A stretch of DNA of 64,000 nucleotides from Mustela lutreola (taxonomy: Eukaryota > Chordata > Mammalia > Carnivora > Mustelidae), in the NCBI RefSeq assembly GCF_030435805.1, contig NC_081295.1, positions 128,873,501 through 128,937,500 of the forward strand, read 5' to 3'. A program made the translations under genes and the position numbers. Shown piece by piece: positions 11,671-21,569 of the stretch. Under the pieces are notes generated by a model, which searched no databases, had not been told where the DNA came from, and saw only the letters and a list, made by a program, of their open reading frames with translations. Every line of letters begins with the position of its first letter. The stretch's first letter is position 1.

Positions 11671-12748
11671 TGTGCAAAATCCTTTTTTTTCTGGGAAACA
11701 ATACTTTACAAGAGATGTTTGAAAAAGTATTGGGGAATCAATTTTAATTGGAGATACAAAAATTTAATTGACTTTTGTAAAGCTACAGGGATCCAAATGA
11801 TGGGAATCCCAGCCCGTTTAGGTTGTGGACCACAGAGTATTCTTCTCTGTAATATTTTATTTTCTTCCATGTCTACTAACTCCAGTCCAAGTTCACTGAT
11901 CTCTTTTTAGATAGTGCAAAACATGGCAAAGAATACCAAACAAGTGCCCGATATTCTACATTTATTACATCATTTCTAACATATAGAAGTGTGTTATCAA
12001 GGCTGGTTCTGTGAACGAACCTAGTTATGCTAAAGTGTGTTTTGTTCTCCAAGAAATTAAATGCATGTTTATCACACAATTATAAAATACTTGTGTCAAG
12101 AATTTTTATTCAAAAATTAATAAGAGAAGCAGATATTAAAACTAGTTCACATGGTTATTTGGGATATAAGCAGAGTTGTGCAGCAGAAGTGCTCTGGGCC
12201 CATAATTTGGGTTACAGGATTTATGTTTTCTTATGAAAAGTCACTAACTTGCATTATTGTTAACAAGAATCTTGTGCATTACCATCAGTTTTCTACATTA
12301 TAACCTCTTGCTCTACAGTTTGTAAATAACTTTATCAATAGCAAGCTAATAAACGGGGTGACTCCAATGGATTGAGATAATCTCCAGAGTTTCTGCTACA
12401 TAATGCCCAGGACTCCATTGAAAGGACACCTAGGAATTTATTTTGCCTAAAAATTTGATCATTTTTTTCACTGTCCTTACGTATTTTCCAAACATAGTCC
12501 TTTTGCTTCACCTTTCAGTCTACGGACAACCGTGTATCTGACTGACTTGTTAATTCTGGGAATGTCTTGCAGATTAATTTGCTTGCCAGAGGTGGTTCCT
12601 CTAATTGATGTCTAAGAACCCTAATTAGTTAAGAAAACTTTTTTTTAACATTTTAATTGCTATTTATTAGTATTCTTCTTATTATTGCTAGTATCTCTAT
12701 TATAAATAATTCACAAGGGCATCTTTCTGACAAAAGACAAAGAGCTGG
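11671..12748. other. AT-rich DNA left of the segmental duplication, nothing recognised
   Basis: No gene or repeat family is recognised. It ends where the sequence becomes shared with copy B, at about 12,749. Confidence 0.4.
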
Positions 12749-12968
12749 CTACTAGTAGAAAAAGTACATTTGACTCTGTCAGTGAAAGTGGTAAAGGGAC
12801 TTGAGAAAATAAGGCAAAGCACTGGAATTTTGTGTTAAAACTTTAAATATTATAGACACATTTACTTAATTTCTAATACTGTTGTTGCTTATAATTAAAT
12901 AAGATGTTTTCCATGAACCACGCATTACAGCAAATATATTGTTTATACAGATTAAATTTTCATCAAAA

Positions 12969-13174
12969 GGGACGCCTGGGTGGCTCAGTTGGTTAAGCAG
13001 CTGCCTTTGGCTCAGGTCATGATCCCAGCGTCCTGGGATCGAGTCCCGCATCGGGCTCCTTGCTCGGCTGGGAGCCTGCTTCTCCCTCTGCCTCTGCCTG
13101 CCATTCTGTCTGCCTGTGCTTGCTCTCTCGCCCACTCTCTCTGATAAAGAAATAAAATCTTAAAATAAATAAAT
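12969..13174 (+). mobile_element. CAN-SINE, sense, with target-site duplication
   Basis: It runs from the head GGGACGCCTGGGTGGCTCAG to the A-rich tail AAATAAATAAA, flanked on both sides by AAATTTTCATCAAAA. The same insertion is in copy B at 29,436, so it predates the duplication. Confidence 0.95.
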
Positions 13175-13713
13175 AAATTTTCATCAAAAAATTGTAAGTG
13201 TATTTTATTGTAGGATCATGATAAGCATTTTGCCGATGAGAAAAGTGAAATTTAGAAAAGTATGTCTCTTCAAATCCCTCATACAATATCTGGCCTAGAT
13301 AGAAGGATATACTATCACAATTGAGGAAGATAATTGAGATTACTTAAAATGATAAACTTTACTGTAGAGGGTTTTTTAAAAGTTTGCCACAGATTCAGAT
13401 TCTTTTAAAATATATATCTATTTTGTGTAAAGAGAATGCACTGAGAAGTAAAAAGAAAGTGATATATCAGTGCTACCAACTAATGGCTATAATATCATCA
13501 CCTTATTTATGAACAATGAAACAGTGTGCAATATTTAAATAAATTTAAATAAATCCCTATTTATTTTATATATTTATAAATTTAAATAAATTCCTATTTA
13601 TTTATTATTAAAGAAATTCCTCTAACAAACAGTATGTTTTGAAGGTTGCTAGCAGGAAAGTGTTGTACTACATGGAATTATCAGAAAATGTGATCTAAAA
13701 TTCTGCTTTCAAG

Positions 13714-13736
13714 GGCGCCTGGGTGGCTCAGTGGGT
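13714..13736 (+). mobile_element. 23-bp SINE head flanked by an 18-bp direct repeat
   Basis: TAAAATTCTGCTTTCAAG occurs at 13,696-13,713 and again at 13,737-13,754. Between the two copies sits only the first part of the CAN-SINE (GGCGCCTGGGTGGCTCAGTG plus three bases), with no body and no tail. Also present in copy B at 30,182-30,204, so it predates the duplication. Confidence 0.9.
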
Positions 13737-13939
13737 TAAAATTCTGCTTTCAAGAAGCTATAACAGTAAGTACTGAGCATTAGCTATTATATGCTAAGGA
13801 TGAATAACTGAAATCTACATTTGAAACTAATGGTACACTATATGTTAACTAATTGAATTTTAAAAAGTTAATTTAAAAAACCACTATTTTATAAAACAAT
13901 ATTCCCAACCGGCTCTTTTGCGTTAAAATACTCACTTTG

Positions 13940-14098
13940 GGGGCGCCTGTGTGGCTCAGTGGGTTAAGCCACTGCCTTCGGCTCGGGTCATGATCTCAGG
14001 GTCCTGGGATCGAGTCCCGCATCGGGCTCTCTGCTCAGCAGGGAGCCTGCTTTCTTCTCTCTCTCTCTCTGCCTGTCTCTCAGTGTACTTGATCTAAA
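13940..14098 (+). mobile_element. CAN-SINE lacking its 3' tail, at a deletion breakpoint
   Basis: The SINE starts with GGGGCGCCTGTGTGGCTCAG right after CACTTTG and stops in its CT-rich region with 'cagtgtac', without the AAATAAA tail or poly(A). In copy B the same left flank (ending 30,407) and right flank (from 31,462) are separated by 1,054 bp that copy A lacks. The SINE therefore sits exactly at a deletion. Confidence 0.9.
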
Positions 14099-16500
14099 GA
14101 TAAGGATTTACAGTATGATTTGACTGGTAGGGTCTGAATCATTTTTACTATTGTTTTGACTATTACTTGAAACCTATAGTAGTACTTGGGATATGTGTTG
14201 TGTATTCTGTGAACATGTGCTATTTTTAGATAAGATAATTTCTGTCTCGAACCCCTGTTAATTTGTTTGTTTTTGTTTATTTGATGGTGGTTTCAGTAAA
14301 TGGATATATCTGAAAAATTGCAAAGCCACTATTAAAATAAGTTATTATTATATATAGCATGGAATTGCACATTCCTCCTTTGAATCTGACAGAGCTTCAC
14401 CATATCCTTAACAATTTGGGAAAAACATGCTATTATTTTTCTTTATAAAATTTCTCCTGTTAGCCTGTGGTGGTTGTCATCAGCAGTAACTCCTCTGAAG
14501 GCTTTGTCAAAAGAGTTGAAAAAATTGGAAAGGTGTGAATGAAGCTGTGTTCTGAATATAAAGAAAAGAGCATTGAAGTACAATTCACACTCTTACTTCT
14601 CCTTCTATGCTTTCAGATGTTTGACATTTGAAGATTTTGCTTCTAGAAGAGATGCCCTATATAATTCTTACTTTAAGGAGCAAGTTGCTTTTATAATTTT
14701 TTTATTATCCTACCATTCAAGTATTTCCATTTAAATTAAATTCAATACCATTTAAAAAAATCAAAAGTGCAGCCAGTATTCAATTCCTGGGCTAAATAAT
14801 TTTAGAAAGCTTTGTATTATTGAACCTACAGGGTTTTTCTGTAGTTTTAACTCTTTCTTTCTGTGATTTTTCCCATTAGTCATGTAAGTGACTGCAATAT
14901 AACAGACATTGAGGATAAAGAAGGACTGAATAGAACAATCTTTGGCCTCATGAAGTTGAGAATCTAGCAAGGGAGTCAAACAATTCAGTCATTCAGAGAC
15001 AATTTATTGAGTTCCTGGCCTAAGGTGAGCACAACAAAACCCCAGACCAGAGGAATCATTTTAATGGGAGAGATAGATAATAGGTAAGCCAACTTTTAAA
15101 AAAAAATCGTACTGGTTTTTCTTTAATAGTGATGCATATTTGAAATAAATAAGCCCATTTTAAAAAGAGCAGTGATTGAGAAGAGGTTTTTTAACTGAGT
15201 GGTCCGAAAGGGCCTCCCTGAAAAAGTCTGTTTTGAACAGATTTCTGAATAATATCAGCTAGGAAGCTGCGTAAAAATCTCAGGGATGGGTGATTTTTCC
15301 AGTCAAAAAACTGTAAAGGCTCCAAAGTCACAATAGAGCTATAAGTTTCTCTAATAAAGTAACTTCTGACAAAGAATGAGAAGAAATAACTAACCCAGGT
15401 TTGAAAGAAAAGGGACAGACTTTCTATGGAATTCATATTTAATTAAAGCTCTAAAGGACAAAAATACAATAGAGCAAAATTCTGGTCACGCTGATATACC
15501 TAATGAAAGTTCATAAACAAGGTGTGGGTAGCAAAGAATGTGTGGGAAAGTTGGTAAGAACAGTGGGGAAGAGTCATCCCTGAACATGTTAATAAATGAA
15601 GCAATTCTTGTGTTGTTTTAAAGGGTAAATTGGAGTTTGCCTAAGTGATTAGAGAAGGATGCCTCAGCTTATGGAAGTTCAAAGCCATAAAGACGTGATA
15701 AACTACTGCAGATATTTTCATCTATGTTTGTTGTTGGTCTAGTAATGGTGATCTAAAAACTCCTACTTAAGACAACTAAAAATCCAGACAAAATAGCTTT
15801 TAAAGTTAAAAATATCAGAATGATTTTAAAAATAAGTGAGGAATTACTGGGCCAAAATACGAAATACAATGAGAGCCTAGAGATATATGCCCTGAAGCCA
15901 TTTTACCTATGAGAGCATTCGAAACTGCTAAAACACACTGAGCTGTGTTGTTAATAGACTCTTGATACTAGAGAAACAAAATTCAAAATCCAGCAGCAAT
16001 CAAATTTGAGGACTCTGGTACAACCCAAATTTAAGTTGAGATCCCCAAAGCACAAGGAGAAGCAGAAATAAGACTATAGCCTACCTTGCCTTCTGTGTAA
16101 ACTGAGAAAGTCAATCACTGAATTTGGAGTATGATTGTCTTATAGAGTCTCAGATATAAGAGAAAATCCTGCCAAGGAGGACCATACCATTATTATAGCT
16201 CTTAATTATCCCTACTCAATAAGAGTTTCAAATATAATGTCTTGAACGTAGCAAAATGGAACAAAGCACACAAAGAAAAACCATTAACAAGATTTGATAG
16301 ACAAAATGGGATTAAGTATGATGTTAAAATGATCAATAAAGATTGTAAAATGGCTTGATTACTCTGCTCAAAGAAATGAGAGGGGAAGCAAATTGAACAA
16401 AAAACTGAAACTAAAAATGATATTGAGAAAGGTTTTATAAATGAACCAAATGGATACTCTAGAACTTTAAAGATATGACAGCTAATTTAAGATACCACAG
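14099..16500. other. Duplicated AT-rich DNA, possible ancient repeat at about 14,880-15,300
   Basis: No gene is seen. The stretch about 14,880-15,300 (words such as 'ggcctcatgaagttgagaat', 'gggcctccctgaaaaagtct') resembles a widespread ancient mammalian interspersed repeat that I recognise but cannot name with confidence. The remainder is unassigned. It is all present in copy B (31,462-33,884) with scattered substitutions and small indels. Confidence 0.4.
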
Positions 16501-16755
16501 GGGTGCCTGGGTGGCTCACTTAATTAAACCTCCAATTCTATTTCCTTTTTTTTTAACACCTTAATTTTATTTTATTTCTTTCATTTACGCTCAGGTCATG
16601 ATGTCAGGGTTGTGAAATAGAGCCCAGAGTTGGGCTCTGTGCTGAGCCTGGAGCCTGCTTAAGATTCTTTCCCCTTCTTTTTCTATCCCTCCCTGCGCTC
16701 TCACTTGCTCGCTCTCTCTTGCTTGCAAATAGATAGATAGATAGATAGATAGATA
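16501..16755 (+). mobile_element. Older CAN-SINE with an internal T-rich insert and a GATA repeat tail
   Basis: The head GGGTGCCTGGGTGGCTCACT and the body from 'gctcaggtcatgatgtcagg' (16,589) onwards, with 'gagcctggagcctgcttaag', are an older SINEC subtype. About 47 bp of T-rich sequence (about 16,542-16,588) interrupts the body. The tail has turned into (GATA)n at about 16,728-16,755. Copy B (33,885-34,137) has the same structure with a shorter GATA run. Confidence 0.85.
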
Positions 16756-16982
16756 AGAGACAAAGCAAAATAAAAGCAGATTATGAAAATAACTATAAAG
16801 ATTTTGAAATGAAAACAAGTTCAAAATAAAATAGAGAAGACCTACACAGCTAAAAGTTCATTCAGAATATCTACTATTAAAGAAGTCAGTATGACACAAT
16901 GTTAAGATATCAAAAGATTTGAGAAAGGGTAATCCAAATGGCCACTCATATATCAAAACTGTTTATCTTTCTTATGAATCTG

Positions 16983-17012
16983 GAATTAAATTAAATTAAA
17001 TTAAAAATAAAT
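16983..17012. repeat. (ATTAA)n short tandem repeat
   Basis: Four ATTAA/TTAAA units are seen here; the paralogous site in copy B (34,379-34,445) has roughly twice as many. Confidence 0.8.
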
Positions 17013-17330
17013 TAAAACCTAAAATGACATACTATTACACACTTACCATATTGGGCAACAGTAAAATTGTCTTGCAAGAATGTGAAAGAATGAAAGTGCC
17101 CATAATAAAATCATTTGAGGTAAGTTGGACACTATTTAGAAAACTTAAAAATAAAAATAAAAATCTGGTCCATTCCTAGAAATACAACATGGAACTAAAT
17201 GAATATTTTCACCAGGATATGCAAACAGATGATTATAGCTATTTCATTCATAACGGCAGATCAGTAGTGGTCTATTTGCACAATGTTACATTAAATAAGA
17301 GAGAATATTAACAAACTGGGAGGAGGGGTT
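16990..17330 (+). mobile_element. Possible old L1/HAL1-type 3' fragment
   Basis: Words such as 'acactatttagaaaactt', 'cattcctagaaatacaac' and 'atagctatttcattcataac' resemble the end of ORF2 and the 3' UTR of old mammalian L1-type elements in sense orientation. The match is weak and decayed, and the limits are approximate. Confidence 0.45.
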
Positions 17331-17807
17331 AGGTTGTTATCATAAACAGATCTTCTATGGTGCTGATTATGTTCTATTTCTCAAAATCTTTAAGTTAAAA
17401 AAGTTTTCAAATTTATATCTAGATAGATAGATGATAGATAGACAGAAATCCCTGAAGCTGCAATGCTAGGCTAAGACCAGGCTTTCAAGGGCTTTTCTAT
17501 ACTCTACTAAATACTTGAAACCATTCATTATATCATAGCTCAGTGTTCAAATCTCCATTTGTTTCCTCAGTTTCCTAATATTTATCTTAAGGTGACCTGA
17601 TCCAGACTTTTGATCACCTTTGTCTAAATATTTCTATTTTAACAAAGTCCTTTTGAACACTGAGAGACTAAAACTTAGAAAAATACTCTGATTGTTACCT
17701 CACTAGAGTGGAAAATATATAGTTACCCATTAACTAATGATATCCATGTCTACATTAGATCCATGACATTTTTAATTCTTGGGAGCTTTTGGTTAAATGA
17801 ATTTTTT

Positions 17808-17829
17808 AAGCTTCCTTTAAAGGAAGCTT
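17808..17829. repeat. Perfect 22-bp palindrome without spacer
   Basis: AAGCTTCCTTT is followed directly by its reverse complement. Copies lie at 28,973-28,994 and about 35,226-35,247. Confidence 0.9.
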
Positions 17830-17899
17830 TAAGCCATCACCACATGAATAAAATTAAAGAACTAAATGAAAACAGGCCAAGTATTTACGGAGTAATAGA

Positions 17900-18130
17900 A
17901 TGTGCAGTGGAAAGAGTACAATTCTGAAATCAGAAAGCCTAAATTAGTGTGATGCATCTTTACTAGCCATGTAATCATAAACCAGTTATCTAAATGTGTT
18001 AGCCTCAGTTTTTTCACCCATGAAATGGTGATGATAATACTTATTATGCAGAGTTGTTGTGTGGATGTGATGAAGCATGGAGCATGAGATTCTCATATTC
18101 CATGCTAAAATGATAGCTATTTTTATACTT
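17900..18130 (+). mobile_element. MIR SINE
   Basis: The words 'gcagtggaaagagtacaatt', 'gttagcctcagttttttcac', 'atgaaatggtgatgataata' and 'agttgttgtgtggatgtgat' follow the MIR consensus in order. It is ancient and diverged. It also occurs in the right arm (28,672-28,902) and copy B (35,318-35,548). Confidence 0.85.
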
Positions 18131-18979
18131 ATAATAATTCTAATAATAGTAATTAAATTGTTCAAAATGGTAATATTCATTTATATTGAGGCATTGTATT
18201 GACTATTCATAGACACATTTACCAAAATAAATTTCATTTTACTTTACCCCCTCTGAGGATATATATTCCCTAATTCAATATGAATCTCATTATGAATAAT
18301 AATTATCATAATAAATATGCTGATTTTTCTTCTATTTATTTTTAGGGAGGTATCCTTTACTGTTGAACATAAAGAAACTTAAGCAAGTCTGTCTTATTCA
18401 AAATTTGCATGCTGCTTTCTTATGAAACTAGATTATAGAATTGTATGAAATAAATTCATGCAGTTAAGACATTTATGTTTGGAAACCTGGGTGGTCAGTT
18501 TAGTATTTCAAAAGAAGATTTTAAATTTAAACCTTAAAACTGAGCTCTTTCAGCCTTATTTATAGACCATCCTTCATGCTTCATAAGTACTCCTTCATTG
18601 TAAACTAAGTAATAGTTTTTGTCACAGTGTATATAACGAAAATGGATTTTATATTCTATTATTTCAGAGTTAGTTGTAGTTTCTACTTCCTTACTTCCTT
18701 TTTTGAAAAATAGATTAATTCTACAAAAAGTTTTTTCCAGCTTTATTGAAAAAAAATCGACATATTATAATTTGTAAGTTTAAGAAATGATTTCTTATAA
18801 CATTGCAAACTTTTAACATTGTGTAAATTTTGTACAATTTGATAAATTGATATGCATCTTTATTGCAATATAATCTACATAAAAATGTTAATACATCTAC
18901 TATCTCGTATAGTTGCCACTGTTTTTTATGCATGTATCATAAGGAATTTTAAGATCTACTCTCTTAGCAACTTTTATGT

Positions 18980-19452
18980 ATATAGTATAGAAGAGATAAA
19001 CTTCAGAGGTCTTGTGGGTTTGGTTCCAGACTGCATCTATAAAGTGATTATCTCAATAAACTAAGTCAAATTATTATTTTTTTGGTTTCCCAGTGCATAT
19101 AAAAAATTATGTTTCCCAGTGCATATAAAAAATAAACACTATACTGTACTGTTCAAAAGCATTATGTTTTTAAAGAAAAACAATGTATATACCTTAAGTA
19201 AACTAGTTCTGAGTTTTCAGTGGGTCATAATTACTGATCACAGATCACCATAACAAATACAATAATAATGAAAAAACTTGAAATATTGCAAGAATTACCA
19301 ACATGTGAGAGAGAGACACAAAATGAACAAATGTTGTTAGAAAAATGGTGGCAGCAGACCTCTCTTATACAAGATTGCTATAAACTTTCAACTTGTAAGA
19401 ATGTGATATATGCAAAGTTTAATAAAGGGAAGCACAATAAAAAAGTATGTAT
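18980..19452. mobile_element. Tigger1/MER2-type non-autonomous DNA transposon
   Basis: The sequence has the Tigger1 terminal parts: 'cttgtgggtttggttccaga', 'tttggtttcccagtgcatat', 'aatgtatataccttaagtaa' on one side, and 'gatcacagatcaccataaca', 'tgaaatattgcaagaattac', 'aaaaatggtggcagcagacc', 'aagtttaataaagggaagca' on the other, ending near 'aaaaaagtatgtata'. The transposase-coding middle is absent, as in the MER2 deletion derivatives. The element interrupts the old L1. The 64-codon frame at 19,268-19,462 is a remnant of the element, not a host gene. A 30-bp internal stretch ('cagtgcatataaaaaat') is tandemly doubled. Confidence 0.8.
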
Positions 19453-20139
19453 ATTTTATTAACTATGATCATCATGCTGTACATTAGATCCCCAGAAATT
19501 TTTCACATTATAGTTGCAAGTTTGCACCCTTTGACCACCTTACTCCATCCCAGGTTCACCCCTTGTCAACTCAATTCTAAGTTTCCATTAGTTTGCCTTT
19601 TCCTCAGATTCTGTATGTAAGGGATATCATAATACATAAATTAAAAAAATATATAAAATCTTTGAAATATTTCACTCAGTATAATACCTTCAAGATCCAT
19701 CCATGCTGTTGTAAATGGCAGTATTTCTTAATTTTTCATGGTTAAGTAGTATTCCATAGTATATATTTACCATACTTCTTTTATTCATTCATCCATTAAT
19801 GGATACTGAAGTTATTTCCATCTCTTGCTTAGAGTTAATAATTTTATAATGAACATAAGAGTGCAGATATGTCTTTGAACAGTGACTTCGTTTCCTTTAG
19901 ATATATACCTAGAAGTGGGATTACTGAATCATATGGTAATTTTACTTTTAATAATATGAATAATCTCCATACTGTTTTCCATACAAATTTATATCCCTAT
20001 CACAGTGCATAAGTTCCCCATTTTCCCCAATATTTACCAAAATTTGTTAGTTTCAATTTTTTGGTAGTATATGTTCTAATAGGTAGTAATATCTTGCTGT
20101 GTTTTTCAGAGGTAAACAACAACAACAACATAATGACTT

Positions 20140-20304
20140 TGCCCTGAGTTTTTTATGTTGAGCACTTTTTAATGCTCCTGATGCGGGGCTCGATCCCAGG
20201 ACCCTGGGATCATGACCTGAGCTGAAGGCAGCGGCTTAACCCACTGAGCCACCCAGGAGCCCCTGCCCTGAGTTTTTTACGTTGAGCACTTTTTAATGCT
20301 CCTG
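20140..20304 (-). mobile_element. 83-bp SINE fragment flanked by a 41-bp direct duplication
   Basis: The words from TGCCCTGAGTTTTTTATG to AATGCTCCTG at 20,140-20,180 recur with one mismatch at 20,264-20,304. Between them (20,181-20,263) is an antisense SINE piece covering only the head and core, with no tail. Copy B has a single copy of the flank and no SINE here (near 37,552-37,592), so this insertion came after the A/B split. It is in both palindrome arms, so it came before or with the inversion. Confidence 0.9.
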
Positions 20305-20636
20305 TTGGTCATTTATATAAATTTTGAAAAAAAAAAGTCTATTGAGATCCTTTTGCTATTTTTTTAATTATATATTTTTTTCTATTTGTATCTGTTGGTT
20401 ATTAACCTCTTTTTATTTATAAGATTCGTAAGTATTTTCTTACATTCTGTGGATTGTGTTTTCATTCTCTCTCTCTTTTTTTTTTTGGCTTTGTAGTATA
20501 GTTTCAAATCAAGAAGTGTAATTTCTCTTCTTCATTCTTTCTCAGAACTGCTTTGATTATTTGTTGTCTTTTATGGTCTCACATAAAGTTTAGGATTCTT
20601 TAATTACTTCTGTAAAAAAATAATATTGGATTGTTT

Positions 20637-20822
20637 TAAGATTTTTAATTTATTTATTTGACAGAGAGAGATGACAAGCAGGCAGAGAGGCAGGCAGAGA
20701 GAGAAGAGGAAGCAGGCTTCCTGCTGAGCAGAGAGCCTGATGCGGGTCTCGATCCCAGGACCCTGGGATCATGACCTGAGCCGAAGGCAGCGGCTTAACC
20801 CACTGAGCCACCCAGGAGCCCC
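20637..20822 (-). mobile_element. CAN-SINE, antisense, full length
   Basis: The minus-strand head GGGGCTCCTGGGTGGCTCAG ends at 20,822 and the TTTTTAATTTATTTATTTGA tail lies near 20,637. The same insertion is found in the right arm (25,980-26,165) and copy B (38,332-38,516), so it is older than the duplications. Confidence 0.93.
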
Positions 20823-21104
20823 TAACATTGGATTTTTGATAGGAATTGGATTTACAGATGGTTTTCGGTAGTATGGACATTTTAACAATGTTAATTCTTA
20901 CCATTCATAAATATGAGCTATCTTTCAATTTGTGTCTCCTTCAATTTCTTTATCAATGTCATAGTTTATGGAGTACAGACCTTTCATCTTCTTAGTTAAA
21001 TCTATTCCTAAGTATTTTATTATTTTTGATGCTATAGTGAATTAGATAGTTTTCTTTATTTTTTCAGATAGTTCATCATTAGAGTGTTAAAATGCTCCTG
21101 TCTT

Positions 21105-21208
21105 GTGCTTACTTTGGCAGCACATATACTAAAATTGGAATGATGCAGAGAAGATTAGCGTGATCACTGAACAAGGATGACATGAAAAACTGGGAAGCAT
21201 TCCATATT
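21105..21208 (+). pseudogene. U6 snRNA retropseudogene
   Basis: The sequence follows U6 from 'gtgcttactttggcagcaca' through 'tactaaaattggaatgatgc', 'agagaagattagcgtgatca' and 'caaggatgacatgaaaaact' to 'gaagcattccatatt', then a short A-run. A dozen or so substitutions hit conserved sites, including the first base of the ACAGAGA box (now GCAGAGA), and the U-rich 3' end is replaced by A's, so it is not functional. It lies inside the old antisense L1 and was probably inserted by L1 machinery. No clear target-site duplication. Paralogues: 25,594-25,697 and 38,797-38,899. Confidence 0.93.
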
Positions 21209-21569
21209 AAAAAAAAATGAAACTAAACAAAATTCTTGTCTTTTATATATTGATCTTGTATTTGGCAGCTTTACTAAATTTTTTATTAAAAATTTTGTGA
21301 AGTTTTTAGGATTTTTTAACATGTAAGTTCATGTTATCCAAAAAAAGAAAATTTTACTTCTTCCTTTTTTATTCGTTTTTGGAGTCTCTTATTTCGTTGT
21401 GTTCCTTCTTTCTCTTTCTAGGACATCCAGTACTATGTCAAATGAGAGTAGTGAAAGTGGACACACTTGTCTTTTTTCTGATCTTTAAGGGGAAAACTTT
21501 CAAACGTTTTTGATTGAATATGAGATTAGCTCTGGGCTTGCAATGTGTTTTGTCTTTAATGGATTTTTT

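Larger units (their letters stand above)
18731..21550 (-). mobile_element. Old L1 3' portion, antisense, with several later insertions
   Basis: On the plus strand the 3' end of an old mammalian L1 appears reversed: 'ttccagctttattga' at 18,735, 'aagatctactctcttagcaa' at 18,950, 'ctgtacattagatccccaga' at 19,476, then ORF2-derived blocks ('gatccatccatgctgttgta' near 19,694, 'gtgggattactgaatcatat' near 19,916, 'gttttcggtagtatggacat' near 20,860). It has been hit by a Tigger1/MER2 element (18,980-19,452), two SINE pieces and a U6 pseudogene. A 407-bp segment present in copy B is missing here. No intact reading frame remains. Confidence 0.85.

Noticed and set aside
21105-21208. Functional U6 snRNA gene
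   Set aside because: Many substitutions, altered ACAGAGA box, A-run instead of the U-rich 3' end, and position inside an L1.
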